From: Arthrobacter sp. StoSoilB5
GTDB taxonomy: Bacteria; Actinomycetota; Actinomycetes; Actinomycetales; Micrococcaceae
Length of the DNA stretch: 64,000 nucleotides
Direction of reading: 5' to 3'
Assembly: GCF_019977235.1 (NCBI RefSeq)
Contig: NZ_AP024646.1
Span: 434,001-498,000 of the forward strand
Part shown: positions 16,410 through 26,027 of the stretch, piece by piece
Position numbering within the stretch: the first letter of the stretch is position 1
Layout: every line of letters begins with the position of its first letter
Made by a program: the position numbers and the translations under genes
Notes under the pieces: generated by a model
Told to the model about the DNA's origin: nothing
The model's database searches: none
What the model saw: only the letters and a program-made list of their open reading frames with translations

Positions 16410-16982
16410 TTAGCGCAGGTTCAGGCGCATGAGGACCCTCGGGAAGCCGTTGAGGATGGACGTTGTTTCGGCGACCTTTGTGAAGCCGGCTTTCTCGAAC
16501 AGCCTGCGGGTGCCAACGTACGCCATGGTCAAGTCCACTTTGCTGCCCTTGTTGTCCACGGGGTAGCCCTCAACGGCTGGCGCACCATACTCGCGGGCCA
16601 TATCAATGGCACCCTTCAACAGATGATGGGAGATGCCCTTGCCTCGATGCCCAGGCCGCACCCGGATGCACCAGATGGACCACACATTGGCGTCGTCCAC
16701 GTGTGGGATCTTTCGGTTGGTTGCGAAGCTGGTGTCGGCGCGTGGGTGAACGGCTGCCCACCCAACTACTTCGCCGCCGTCGTAAGCGAGAACCCCTGGC
16801 GGCGGATCCTCCGCCACCAGCTTCTCGACGAACTTTCCCCGCTCTTCCCGCTGGAGCGCAAGATTTTGCTTCGAAGGAATCCGATAGCTCAGGCACCAGC
16901 ACACGTTGGCGTCCGGACGTTTGGGGCCGACCATTGTTCTCACGTCATCGAACTCGGTTGCGGGGCGAACCTCGATTGCCAT
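16410..16982 (-). CDS. GNAT-family N-acetyltransferase
   Basis: A 190-residue acetyltransferase. The acetyl-CoA-binding motif A is clear (IWCIRVRPGHRGKGISHHLLK, about residues 102-122), preceded by the beta strand VVGWAAVHPR and followed by GFTKVAE near the C-terminus. An N-terminal CWCLSYR segment resembles GNAT proteins with a Cys-rich start. The substrate is unknown. It is convergent with the IclR gene, 14 bp apart. The 123 bp upstream hold no gene that I can support. Confidence 0.85.
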   Translation of the reverse strand: MAIEVRPATEFDDVRTMVGPKRPDANVCWCLSYRIPSKQNLALQREERGKFVEKLVAEDPPPGVLAYDGGEVVGWAAVHPRADTSFATNRKIPHVDDANVWSIWCIRVRPGHRGKGISHHLLKGAIDMAREYGAPAVEGYPVDNKGSKVDLTMAYVGTRRLFEKAGFTKVAETTSILNGFPRVLMRLNLR

Positions 16983-17105
16983 GCCGCCATCCTGTCACCG
17001 GCGTCCAGCCCTCCGCTAGACGGCTGGACGTGATGACCGGATCGGGCTTTGGCCCTGCACGGATTGGCTACCCGGCCGACCTCTGACGCGCTCTGGCAGC
17101 AAGGC

Positions 17106-18878
17106 TTATCCGAACGTGAACGAGTACGCTTGGATGCCCTCCGGGATCCTGACTTCGAGCTTGCCCTCGCGGATGTCGGTGTCGTCCACAATTTTGTAAA
17201 GGGTGGGCGTTCCTGACACTGGAACGGACGTCGTCTTGCCGTCCCGGACAACGTCAATCATTCCTTCGCCACTGACCACGATGTACACCTGCTTGGCGTG
17301 GTAGTTCAGGGCAATGGAGGAGCCGGCTCCGGCGGGTGTGATGGACTGCGTACCCAGATCCCAGCCGCCCGCAAGTGCGAAACTGTCTGCTGCTTGGTCG
17401 GCCGGGGCCGTGTATTCACCGGCTCCGGCCTTGTACGGTTGGGTACCGGCATAGTTGACCTTCTTGGTGGTGCCCAAATATGTCTCGGGAGTGGTGGCAC
17501 CTGCTACCGGGCCGTCGTCGGACGCTTCAATGGGTGCGGGGAGCGTCACCGAAGGGTTGGCCTGTTGCAGGAGTTCGCGGATCAGCTTCTCCGTGGTCTG
17601 ATAGCCGCCCTCGCCGAACTTGATGTGCCGCACCGTGCCCTCGGAATCGATCAGGTAGTGCGCCGGCCAGTAGCGGTTGCGGTAGTTGGTCCACGTTGAG
17701 AGGTTGTTGTCGATGGCCACCGGGTAGCTGATGCCCAAGCCCTGAGCGCCGGACATAACGTTGCGGGTCTCTTTCTCGAACGCGTACTCGGGGGAGTGGA
17801 CGCCGATGATCTCCAGGCCGGACTCCTTGTACTTGCTGTACCAAGCGGTCAGGTGCGGAACGGAGCGCTGGCAGTTGATGCAGGAGTAGGCCCAGAAATC
17901 CACCAAGACCACCTTGCCTTTGAGGTCCTTCAGGTTCACAGCCTGGTTACCGGGAGTGTTGAACCACTCCTGGATGCCCTTGATATCTGGTGCCGTACCG
18001 CAGGATTCAAGCTCGGTGCCGCCGTTGCTGCACTTGTCCAGATCCCGGTTCTGGTCGTTAACCAGTCCGCCCAGATCCAGCGCCTTCTTCACGGACTCGT
18101 TATCCTGGACCTGTTCCTGCAGTGTGGAGGTGTAGTCCGGGACAAGTTTCTGGAGCAGCTGCGGGAGGTTGAACACCAGGCCGATAGCCAGTGCGATCAT
18201 CATGACGCCGCCGGCGATCCGGATCTTGCGCTGGTTCTTGCGGAAGGCCTTGACCCGCTCTGCCACACGGCGGCCAGCCAACGCAAACACCAGCAGGGGA
18301 AGGGCCGCACCCACGGCAAACGTCAGCGTGAGGACGATTGTTTCGGCGCCAACCTGACCGGTGGCGCCGGCCACGGCAATCGCAGCAAGCACTGGTCCTG
18401 CACAGGGCACATAGACGACGCCGAGCGCCAGCCCCAGCACCAGTCCGCCGTTTTCCGTGCCCACCTTGCGCTGCGGGATCCACGAGAACGGCTTTTCCAG
18501 GATGTGCTGGAAACGGTCGAAGATCAGGCCGAGCCCAATCAGAACCAGGACCACCAGGCCGATCCACCGGAGCAGATCCTGTGGCAGGTTCACCAGGCTC
18601 AGCAGGAACGAACCAACCAAGGTGAACGTGCTGAAGCTGATCACCAGGCCGAGGATCACCAAGTACGGGCGCCAGCCGGCTTGACTACGTTGCCTGGCTT
18701 GGGCCTTAAGCTCGACGGCGGTTGGCCGGGTTTCGGTGGCCACGGAACCACTACCAGTGACCTTCCGGGCGCCCTGTACACCTCCGGAAAGAAAGATGAC
18801 AGGCAGGACAGGCAGGATGCAGGGCGAAATCCCTGTGATTAGCCCGCCCAGCAGGCCGATAAGTGCTAATTGCAGCAT
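17106..18878 (-). CDS. dipZ: DipZ-type thiol-disulfide protein (CcdA-TlpA fusion)
   Basis: A 590-residue fusion. The N-terminal half is a DsbD/CcdA-like electron-transfer membrane domain of six or more spans with cysteines Cys20 ([11 protein letters not shown]) and Cys159 ([10 protein letters not shown]). After an extracytoplasmic linker comes a TlpA/thioredoxin-like domain with catalytic Cys333-x-x-Cys336 in [13 protein letters not shown], then a C-terminal beta-rich domain. It would move reductant across the membrane to exported proteins. The start was set at ATG 18878, six bases after GGGAGA; the TTG five codons upstream has no such site. It is divergent from the fasciclin lipoprotein gene. 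Confidence 0.9.
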   Translation of the reverse strand: MLQLALIGLLGGLITGISPCILPVLPVIFLSGGVQGARKVTGSGSVATETRPTAVELKAQARQRSQAGWRPYLVILGLVISFSTFTLVGSFLLSLVNLPQDLLRWIGLVVLVLIGLGLIFDRFQHILEKPFSWIPQRKVGTENGGLVLGLALGVVYVPCAGPVLAAIAVAGATGQVGAETIVLTLTFAVGAALPLLVFALAGRRVAERVKAFRKNQRKIRIAGGVMMIALAIGLVFNLPQLLQKLVPDYTSTLQEQVQDNESVKKALDLGGLVNDQNRDLDKCSNGGTELESCGTAPDIKGIQEWFNTPGNQAVNLKDLKGKVVLVDFWAYSCINCQRSVPHLTAWYSKYKESGLEIIGVHSPEYAFEKETRNVMSGAQGLGISYPVAIDNNLSTWTNYRNRYWPAHYLIDSEGTVRHIKFGEGGYQTTEKLIRELLQQANPSVTLPAPIEASDDGPVAGATTPETYLGTTKKVNYAGTQPYKAGAGEYTAPADQAADSFALAGGWDLGTQSITPAGAGSSIALNYHAKQVYIVVSGEGMIDVVRDGKTTSVPVSGTPTLYKIVDDTDIREGKLEVRIPEGIQAYSFTFG

Positions 18879-19118
18879 TGCGTCTCCCAATGTTGCCGGG
18901 CCGACGGTGAGGGGGCGGCTCCGGATATCTGTAGGCAGTTCGGAGCCGAAGCCGCGACGGCTTGGTTCAAATCTTTTTCAATCCGCACCCATCCACACCA
19001 CTGCAACCTCCGAATAGCTGGTGAGGCACAAACGCCGGTAACGCAAAAGCAACACCGGGCAGCCAGTGCCCACACCCAATGGACCCAACGCCCTGGTTCC
19101 AAAAACAAGGAGAATGAC

Positions 19119-19796
19119 ATGTTGTCCACAAAGCGCCCCGCCCTCGCCTTCGTTGGCCTCACTGCAGCCGCCCTTCTCGGACTCACGGCCTGTGGTGGTA
19201 CAAGCAGCTCCAGCACACCTTCGTCATCGTCCGCAGCCCCGGAGATGACCTCCGCGGCGCCGTCGCCGTCGGCTTCAGCCATGACCAGCGCTGCCATGGA
19301 CCCGGCCCGCGATCTTGTTGGCCCCGGCTGCGCCGGTTATGCCGCAAAGGTTCCTGACGGCGCCGGCTCGGTAGTGGGCATGGCCCAGGACCCCGTTGCG
19401 GTGGCCGCCTCCAACAACCCGCTACTCAAGACCCTCACGGCTGCCGTTTCGGGTCAGCTCAACCCCAAAGTGGATCTGGTCTCAACCCTGAATGGCAGTG
19501 AGTTCACTGTCTTCGCACCGGTTGACGACGCCTTTGCCAAGATCGATGCCGCCACGATTGAGACGCTCAAGACGGACGATGCCCTACTGAGCAAGATCCT
19601 CACCTACCACGTGGTCCCGGGCCAGCTGACTCCGGACCAGGTAGTCGGAACGCACAAGACAGTACAGGGTGGCGAAGTGACCGTTGGCGGCACCAAGGAT
19701 GCCCTCACCGTTGACGGCGCCAACGTGATCTGCGGCGGCGTGCACACGGCCAACGCAACGGTCTACCTGATCGACTCGGTCCTGATGCCCAAATAG
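19119..19796 (+). CDS. Fasciclin (FAS1) domain lipoprotein
   Basis: A 225-residue exported protein with lipobox LTAC (Cys25), a serine/alanine-rich spacer to about residue 65, and one FAS1 domain (about 75-225: [34 protein letters not shown], and terminal [14 protein letters not shown]). It resembles MPB70/MPT83 of mycobacteria, with an adhesion-like or unknown role. ATG at 19119 follows AAGGAG; longer in-frame starts upstream lack a signal peptide. Divergent from dipZ, so a redox-linked role is possible but unproved. Confidence 0.88.
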   Translation: MLSTKRPALAFVGLTAAALLGLTACGGTSSSSTPSSSSAAPEMTSAAPSPSASAMTSAAMDPARDLVGPGCAGYAAKVPDGAGSVVGMAQDPVAVAASNNPLLKTLTAAVSGQLNPKVDLVSTLNGSEFTVFAPVDDAFAKIDAATIETLKTDDALLSKILTYHVVPGQLTPDQVVGTHKTVQGGEVTVGGTKDALTVDGANVICGGVHTANATVYLIDSVLMPK

Positions 19797-19832
19797 TCCT
19801 GAGATCCAAATAGTCCTGGGGTCCAAAGCAAG

Positions 19833-19879
19833 ACAACAAAGAAGCAGGCGCCGGAATCCGGCACCTGCTTCTTTGTTGT
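19833..19879 (+). terminator. Rho-independent-type terminator
   Basis: A 22-bp stem with one mismatch: arms 19833-19854 (begins ACAACAAAGAAGC) and 19858-19879 (ends GCTTCTTTGTTGT), loop AAT. The T-rich right arm and its position 37 bp after the fasciclin stop make it a convincing terminator. It can serve both strands. Confidence 0.85.
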
Positions 19880-19899
19880 ATTCGAAGGGGGTTGGGCGG

Positions 19900-20079
19900 T
19901 CAGCGCTGGCCCAGATCGCTGTCGACGTATGAGCCGGGCCGGCTATGTTCCGAGCCGCAGGGGCAATGGTCAACCTCAAGCCGGACTGTCATGGGTTTGG
20001 ACGCGTCCAGGGTGAGAGTCACATCGTTTGTGGCTTCGTTGCTGAGACGGAGGGTGCCTTGAGCAGGGTTGTTGGACAT
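19900..20079 (-). CDS. Small Cys-containing protein downstream of the betaine transporter
   Basis: A 59-codon gene, ATG at 20079, TGA at 19902-19900. The product begins MSNNPAQGTLRLSNEATND, has beta-like TLTLDASKPMTVRLEVD, and contains the metal-ligand-like cluster HCPCGSEHSRP near residues 38-48. AAGG lies eight bases before the ATG. It starts 42 bp after the BCCT transporter stop on the same strand and ends just before the terminator stem, so it fits as the last gene of that operon. I do not recognise the family. Confidence 0.6.
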   Translation of the reverse strand: MSNNPAQGTLRLSNEATNDVTLTLDASKPMTVRLEVDHCPCGSEHSRPGSYVDSDLGQR

Positions 20080-20121
20080 GGTGGACCTTACTGGTGTGTG
20101 GATTGGTCGGCCAAAAGCTGG

Positions 20122-22143
20122 TTAGTTATCGGTTGGCTCCGGGCGCGGAGACCGAACGGTGGGAATGCTCCCCGTGGGGGTTCCGCCGGGACAGTCGGTA
20201 TCCGGGCAGTTCTCCGCGCAGTCGTGCTTGGTCACGAGGTCGAACTGGACACCGCGGTGTTGTTCAACACCGGTGCGGATGGCCCGTTCAACAACGGATG
20301 TCGCCAGGCGTCTGCGCAATGCCAGAGGATCGCGGCGCAGGTCCTTGGTCAGGGCGAAACAGAGCAGCAACATGACTACGACGAAGGGTAGTGCCGCCAC
20401 AATGGTGACTCTTTGAAGCCCGGCCAAGGCCTCAGATGGTTCGTCGCCGCCGGCCAATAGCATGACCGCTGCTACTGCACCGGTGAGGCTGCCCCAGAAG
20501 ATCACTACCGCACGCCGCGGGTGTTCTGCTCCATTGGAGCTGAGGGATCCCATGACGATGGAGGCTGCGTCGGCACCGGTGATGAAGAAGATCGCCACCA
20601 GGACCATGGCCAGCACGATGACGGCTGCTGTGAGCCAGCCAGGCATGCCGAGGTTCTTCACGAGGTCGAAGAGTGCGCCGTCGAAGTTGACTGATGGGAC
20701 CCCGTTGGTCGTGGTCACCAGGCCCGGTGTGCCGGCTTTGTCGGCTTCCTGCTGCACGTGGAATGCGGCCCCGCCGAAGATGCCGAACCAGATTACACTG
20801 ACCACGCTGGGCACCAGCAGTACGCCGGTAACGAACTGGCGGATGGTGCGGCCGCGGCTGATGCGTGCAATGAAGAGGCCTACGAAGGGCGTCCAGGAGA
20901 TCCACCATGCCCAGTAGAAGATGGTCCAGCTCGTCATCCAGCTACGAAGCGCATCGTCGCCGACCGCTTCGGTCCGGGACGACATCTCTGCCAAGTCCCG
21001 GGCGTAGTCGCCGACGGCTGACGGGATCAGGTTCAGGATGAACAAAGTAGGGCCGGCAACGAAGACGATAAGGGCAAGTACGACGGCCAGGACCATGTTG
21101 ATGTTGGAAAGCCACTGGATGCCGCGGCTGATGCCCGAGACGGCTGAAGCAACGAAGCAGAAAGTCAGAATGGCCACGATGACCACCAGCACGGGAGTAC
21201 CGATTTCACCCATCCAGCCGTTGGAGGTCATGCCACTGCCGATCTGAAGGGCGCCAAGGCCCAGGGAAGCAGCGGTTCCAAACAGGGTGGCAAAGATAGC
21301 GAGGATGTTGATGAACTTCCCGATCGGCCCTTCGACCATCCTGATGCCGAACAGCGAAGTGAACGCTGCCGAGACCAGTTGCCGGCGGCCAAGGCGGTAC
21401 GTGCCGTAGGCCATGGCGATGCCCACCACTGCGTACATGGCCCAAGGGTGCAGGGTCCAGTGGAAGATCGATGTGGCCATGGCGGTCTGGATGGCAGCGG
21501 GTGTGCGGCCGTCCACAGTGCCCGGTGGTGGCGAGATGTAGTGGTACAGCGGTTCAGCCACGCCGTAGAACATGAGGCCGATGCCCATGCCGGCGGCGAA
21601 CATCATCGCTACCCAGGAGACGGTTCGGAATTCCGGCTTCTCGCCGTCCTTGCCCAGTGGGATGTTTCCGAACTTGCCCAGGGCGAGCCACAGGACGAAG
21701 ACGACGAACAAGGAGGCGAGGACCATGAAGAGCCAGCCGGTGTACTCCATGACCCAGTTCAGGGCACCCTTGGACGTCTCAGAGAGGCTGTCCCGGCCGA
21801 CGAAGCCCCAGACCACGAAGGCGACGGCGATGGCGCCCGTGATTCCGAAGGTGACTTTGTCGAGCGTAAGTTTCTGGTTCCGGCGTGCCGATACGGCCTG
21901 CTCGGTCTTTGCGGAGCGCAGTTCTTCGAGGATCTGTTCGTATTCTTCAGCATCCGGGAGGAGTTCTGCACCTCCATCCTCAGCGTCGAGGACTGCGGGG
22001 TTGGTTTCGTCAGGGGAGACGCTGATGAATTCTTCAGAGATCTCCGTACGTGCGGTCTTACGTGTCGCGGGAGTGTCTGCCAAGCGGTCGTCGGCAGGTA
22101 ACTCCTCTGGCGTTAGGGGTTTGGTGTCACTGTTTATAGCCAT
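20122..22143 (-). CDS. BCCT-family glycine betaine/choline transporter
   Basis: A 673-residue secondary transporter. About 115 acidic hydrophilic residues precede twelve membrane segments. BCCT signature stretches are visible: MMFAAGMGIGLMFYGVAEPLYH, the tryptophan-rich WTIFYWAWWISWTPFVGLFIARISRGRT in the central helices, and FFITGADAASIVMG. The C-terminal tail is cysteine-containing (HDCAENCPDTDC). ATG at 22143 follows AAAGGA; longer readings add a non-conserved segment. At one end of the betaine-degradation island, it probably imports glycine betaine. Na+ coupling is assumed from the family. Confidence 0.92.
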   Translation of the reverse strand: MAINSDTKPLTPEELPADDRLADTPATRKTARTEISEEFISVSPDETNPAVLDAEDGGAELLPDAEEYEQILEELRSAKTEQAVSARRNQKLTLDKVTFGITGAIAVAFVVWGFVGRDSLSETSKGALNWVMEYTGWLFMVLASLFVVFVLWLALGKFGNIPLGKDGEKPEFRTVSWVAMMFAAGMGIGLMFYGVAEPLYHYISPPPGTVDGRTPAAIQTAMATSIFHWTLHPWAMYAVVGIAMAYGTYRLGRRQLVSAAFTSLFGIRMVEGPIGKFINILAIFATLFGTAASLGLGALQIGSGMTSNGWMGEIGTPVLVVIVAILTFCFVASAVSGISRGIQWLSNINMVLAVVLALIVFVAGPTLFILNLIPSAVGDYARDLAEMSSRTEAVGDDALRSWMTSWTIFYWAWWISWTPFVGLFIARISRGRTIRQFVTGVLLVPSVVSVIWFGIFGGAAFHVQQEADKAGTPGLVTTTNGVPSVNFDGALFDLVKNLGMPGWLTAAVIVLAMVLVAIFFITGADAASIVMGSLSSNGAEHPRRAVVIFWGSLTGAVAAVMLLAGGDEPSEALAGLQRVTIVAALPFVVVMLLLCFALTKDLRRDPLALRRRLATSVVERAIRTGVEQHRGVQFDLVTKHDCAENCPDTDCPGGTPTGSIPTVRSPRPEPTDN

Positions 22144-22792
22144 GAGCGGGTCCTTTGCTCGGCGGGTCATGGGTTTGCGTTTATACATGGCCCTGAAGTG
22201 TGCGTCCGGGAGGAAGGTTGGGGGCTTCCTCCGATTCGATGACCATGATGGTGCGGTGCGCGTACCGCCGTTCTGGAAATTCCTGCCTTCTGCCGGCATG
22301 GAAAACGGCGATCGGCGGAGCTGTGTCGAGCCCTGACGCCTCCCCGGGAGCAAGTGCACTGAGGGGGCAGGCCTTATGCATCTTGCACCTCATTTGGTTA
22401 GTGAGACGGGTTGGTTCGGCGCCGGGCTCTAGGCCTTACGAGCGTTCCGCATGAATCAACAACATTCGCGCTAAGCAACAGAGTGCGCCCGGTCACAGTC
22501 AAAGTCAAGAACTTTTCCATGTTGGCCGATACCTTGACAGGGTGGCCGGAATTGATCATCCATGTTGCATATCGTGATGGTTGTTGCGTAGAAAGCGTTA
22601 TCGGCTCATGAATTCCGGGCATAGGAGGGGCAAGCTTTTGAACCCGGTCTCAGCTCTTGGAAGGCCGAAATATTACGCTCTGCGGCGTCATTATTGCTAC
22701 TACACTCGTTGCCGCAATCTGCTGCGCCGAACATCGGCTGGCTTCGAGGCGTGCGAACCTCACGTGGCCGTCATCCGCGAGGCGTCGCGGCC
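22144..22792. other. 649-bp intergenic region upstream of the BCCT gene
   Basis: No convincing gene. Short open frames lack ribosome sites. It should hold the BCCT promoter (minus strand). TTGCCGCAA at 22709-22717, a 4-1-4 palindrome, recurs at 27948-27956 upstream of the HbpS-like/fdhA operon and may be a regulator site, possibly for the neighbouring IclR protein. Confidence 0.5.
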
Positions 22793-23599
22793 TTATCGGT
22801 GTCTGTAGCCCATACGGGCGCTGATGGCCAGCCCGGCCTCGCGGAGGCCGTCGATGAGGCCTGGCTGGTCCTCCGGCGAGAAGCGGAACGCCGGGCCGGA
22901 GATACTGACAGCGGCGATGACACTTCCCTCGTGGTTGAAAATGGGCACCGCGATGGCGGTGAGGCCGATTTCAAACTCCTCGTGGACGGTGGCGTACCCC
23001 TTGCGGGCCACGTCCAGCAACTGCTTTTCCAGCTCCCCACGGTTTGTCACGGTCCGAGGCGTGCGCGCGGGAAGGCCGACTGCCTTAAAGACCTGGCTTC
23101 TTTCGTCGACGGTCAGTGCAGCCAGGAGGACTTTGCCGCTGGAGGTGGCGTGCAGCGGCGTCAGGCTGCCCACCCAGTCGTAGGTGGCCAGCGTTGACGG
23201 TCCCATCGCCTGGTCCACATTGACGGCATAGTTTGACCTCAGCACGGCGAGGTTGACGGTTTCCTTGTATTCGGCTGCCAGCGCCTCCAGGACTTCCCTC
23301 GCCTCATGCACCACGCTCAGCCGGCCGGGGATGGAAGATGCCAGGCGGAGGATCCCAAAGCCCAGCTGGTACTTGCCCCGTTCGCTGTTTTGCCGGACCA
23401 GGTCACGGCCCACCAGGGAGCCGACCAGCCGGGACACGGTGGACTTATGGACGCCCATCTCCTCAGCGATCTCGCTCACTCCGGCATCGCCTTCCCGGGC
23501 CAGGATTTCCAGGATTTGGAGTGCACGGTCTACTGACTGGACGCCTCCGGCCTGGGCGTCCGGGTCTTTGTCGATGTCCGGGTTGTTGCGTGCGGCCAT
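22793..23599 (-). CDS. IclR-family transcriptional regulator of the betaine/one-carbon island
   Basis: A 268-residue IclR regulator: winged helix-turn-helix at about residues 22-75 (SEIAEEMGVHKSTVSRLVGS) and an effector-binding domain with LTPLHATSSGKVLL and GLTAIAVPIFNHEG. It sits between the BCCT transporter and fdhD, all on the minus strand. Regulation of betaine uptake or catabolic genes is inferred from position only. ATG at 23599 starts a 20-residue hydrophilic lead-in before the DNA-binding domain. Confidence 0.9.
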   Translation of the reverse strand: MAARNNPDIDKDPDAQAGGVQSVDRALQILEILAREGDAGVSEIAEEMGVHKSTVSRLVGSLVGRDLVRQNSERGKYQLGFGILRLASSIPGRLSVVHEAREVLEALAAEYKETVNLAVLRSNYAVNVDQAMGPSTLATYDWVGSLTPLHATSSGKVLLAALTVDERSQVFKAVGLPARTPRTVTNRGELEKQLLDVARKGYATVHEEFEIGLTAIAVPIFNHEGSVIAAVSISGPAFRFSPEDQPGLIDGLREAGLAISARMGYRHR

Positions 23600-23725
23600 G
23601 ATGCCTCGTGTCGTTGTCCAGGCAGGCGGCCCTGGGCTGGAAGCCCTGTCCTGCCTGCACCCTCGTCTTTTCTCATCCTAGACGGAGTTTTCCACGGACC
23701 CTTTCACATCATGGGGCACGCGCGA

Positions 23726-24604
23726 TTACGCGCTGATGGCGGCCTTCGGCACCGCCTTTCGCGAGCTGGCCAGCCGGTCTCTTCCTGAGTAGACATTCAA
23801 GCTGTGTCCCCGGCTGAAACCCACCAGCGTCAGCCCGGTCTCGGTAGCCAGATCAACAGCCAGGCTTGAGGGTGCGCTGACCGCGGACAGGACGGGAATG
23901 CCAGCCAGGGCGGCCTTCTGGACGAGTTCGAATGACGCCCTGCCGGAAACCTGCAGGACCAGGCCAGTCAACGGCAGCAAGTCCTGGCGGAGCGCCCACC
24001 CCACCACTTTGTCTACGGCGTTATGGCGGCCTACGTCCTCGCGCAGGCACAGCAGCTCCGGGATGGGACCGTCTACCTTGAAGAGTCCTGCAGCATGGAC
24101 GCCGCCGGTTCTGTCGAAAACGGCCTGGGTTTCACGGAGGCGCTCCGGTAGCTCGGCGAGGAGATCGACGGGAACGCGTAATTCGTCCAGGGATGGATCG
24201 AAGTGGATGGTCTTGCGCACGGCCTCAATGGAGTCCGTGCCGCAGATGCCACACGAGCTGGAAGTGTAGACGTGGCGCATGGTGTCCGGCATGGGCACAT
24301 CCGGCCGAAGCTGTGCTTCCACCACGTTGAAGGTCTGCATCCCGTCCTTTTCACCAGCACAGAAGCGCAGGGAGACCAGCTCCGAGTGGCTGCGGATGAT
24401 GCCCTCAGATACCAGGAAGCCAGCCACCAGATCAAAGTCATCCCCCGGCGTCCTCATGGTCACGGCGAAGGACGAGCCTCCAATCCTGATTTCCAAGGGT
24501 TCCTCGGCGGCCAGAACGTCCTCCTTGAACCGCACGGGATGTTCGGTGCCCGGCCCGTCCAGTACGAAGCGATGGATTTTCCTGCGCTGCGTCATGCGTG
24601 CCAT
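23726..24604 (-). CDS. fdhD: Formate dehydrogenase accessory sulfurtransferase FdhD
   Basis: A 292-residue FdhD protein, which transfers sulfur to the molybdenum cofactor of formate dehydrogenase. The conserved cysteine motif SSCGICGTDSIE is near residue 120, with EDVGRHNAVDKV and LVLQVSGRASFELVQKA following. ATG at 24604 is preceded by AGGAAGG at eight bases; a second ATG at 24595 overlaps the moeA stop as ATGA and is a possible alternative. It belongs to the glcG-like/fdhA/moeA/fdhD series and supports the fdhF-type enzyme encoded just upstream. Confidence 0.93.
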   Translation of the reverse strand: MARMTQRRKIHRFVLDGPGTEHPVRFKEDVLAAEEPLEIRIGGSSFAVTMRTPGDDFDLVAGFLVSEGIIRSHSELVSLRFCAGEKDGMQTFNVVEAQLRPDVPMPDTMRHVYTSSSCGICGTDSIEAVRKTIHFDPSLDELRVPVDLLAELPERLRETQAVFDRTGGVHAAGLFKVDGPIPELLCLREDVGRHNAVDKVVGWALRQDLLPLTGLVLQVSGRASFELVQKAALAGIPVLSAVSAPSSLAVDLATETGLTLVGFSRGHSLNVYSGRDRLASSRKAVPKAAISA

Positions 24605-25920
24605 CCGGAGTGCCTTCCTCTCTGGTTCGCGGAGCTGATGGGCGCTGTCCACGGCAGCGGCAGGACGGGAACCGGATCGCCAGCCGATACGCCTTCAGGG
24701 GGAACAGCCATGTATCCGTCTGCCCAGGCAAGCCCACGCATCATCCCGGGGCCGATGTGGGAGGCGGGGAACGCGAGTTCGTGGACAAAAGCGCAGGGTA
24801 CCAGCCGTGTTTTTCCCGGGGTGGGTTCCAGGTCGGCGCCGGAGAGCGCGTGCGAGATCCCTTGGAAACGGCGGTTTCCCAAGGCAGCCAACAGGGGTTC
24901 GCCAAGGGTCATGAGTGCCAGCATGGCGGCCAGTGGATTTCCCGGCAGGCCGATGATGAAACGGCCATCCGGAAGTTCCGCCAACACTGCAGGATGACCC
25001 GGCCGCATGGCGATCCCGTCCAGGAGGAGCCGCCCACCGAGCGCCGCCACGGCGTCGCGGAAGTGGTCTGTCCCGGATTTCCCGGTTCCGCCGGTGGTGA
25101 TCGTCACGTCGGGCCGCTCGCCCTGGTGGGCGCCAGCCAGCGCTGTCAGCCACTCATCGTACGAGTCGCCTATCCGGAGCTGGCCACCCGGCACTCCGCC
25201 CAATTGCGAAATGACCGCGTCCAGCTGTGGGCCGAACGCGTCGCGCACCTGGCCCGGTGCAGGCTCACCCGATGTCACTACCTCCGAGCCCGTCAGTACG
25301 ACGGCGACCCTGGGCTTGCGCTGTACGTGCAGGTGATCGTGCCCAGCCACAGCGGCGAGGGCAATGTGTGCAGGGTTGAGGAGCGTCCCTGCGGGTATGA
25401 GGACATCGCCCGCTGTGGCTTCTTCGCCGGCTGGACGAATGTGCCTGCCGGGGAGTGTCTCACCCAGCTTCGCGTCGTGCCTGAGCGAGAGCTGCACGTC
25501 CGCGGAGACCTGCCCACTCTCCTTGCGGAGAATGGCCGTGGCGCCGGGAGGAACCCGCCCACCGGTGGCGATTACGTTGGCTTCACCAGCTGAAAGGGGG
25601 CGGCCCGACTCTGTGATGGTCCATGGACCGCCGCCGTTGATGGCCCAGCCGTCCATGGCCGACGAAGCATAGTGGGGAAGGTCCTGGTGGGCGATGACGT
25701 CGGTGGTCAGCGTGCAGCCGATGGCTTCAGCGAGGGTGACTTTCAAGGACGGGAGCGGTGCGGCGCAGTGGTAGGCCAGCTGCCGTGCTTCCGCCCACGT
25801 GGGTGCATGCTTCCGCTGGAGGCTGGCCGTCAACTCCCGGCTGTGCCTTGACTCCCTGCTGTCAGTCAACTCCTGTTCGTGGAAGAGGGGAGTGCTGGCG
25901 GCGACTTCTTGTGCAAGCAT
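24592..25920 (-). CDS. moeA: Molybdopterin molybdenumtransferase MoeA
   Basis: A 442-residue MoeA that inserts molybdate into adenylylated molybdopterin. The N-terminal region carries DLPHYASSAMDGWAI and the MoCF-biosynthesis core holds VTITTGGTGKSGTDHFRDAV and the motif IIGLPGNPLAAM. An N-terminal extension of about 50 residues is not conserved. The ATG at 25920 follows CAGGAAG. Its stop overlaps fdhD. The presence of dedicated MoeA and FdhD genes argues that the nearby FdhF-type protein is a real molybdoenzyme. Confidence 0.92.
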   Translation of the reverse strand: MLAQEVAASTPLFHEQELTDSRESRHSRELTASLQRKHAPTWAEARQLAYHCAAPLPSLKVTLAEAIGCTLTTDVIAHQDLPHYASSAMDGWAINGGGPWTITESGRPLSAGEANVIATGGRVPPGATAILRKESGQVSADVQLSLRHDAKLGETLPGRHIRPAGEEATAGDVLIPAGTLLNPAHIALAAVAGHDHLHVQRKPRVAVVLTGSEVVTSGEPAPGQVRDAFGPQLDAVISQLGGVPGGQLRIGDSYDEWLTALAGAHQGERPDVTITTGGTGKSGTDHFRDAVAALGGRLLLDGIAMRPGHPAVLAELPDGRFIIGLPGNPLAAMLALMTLGEPLLAALGNRRFQGISHALSGADLEPTPGKTRLVPCAFVHELAFPASHIGPGMMRGLAWADGYMAVPPEGVSAGDPVPVLPLPWTAPISSANQRGRHSGWHA

Positions 25921-26027
25921 GGATGTCCGCTTCCTGAGGTGGTGCTTCTGGTGTGCGCAGATATCGGTGACTGCACGGCATTCCCGTAATTCTTGCCGCG
26001 CAGTCCCCGGTATCTGTTTGGTGCGTA

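Noticed and set aside
16983..17105. Small gene between the acetyltransferase and dipZ
   Set aside because: Only a weak CCAGCC/GGCTGG hairpin is present; no start with ribosome site and no coding pattern.
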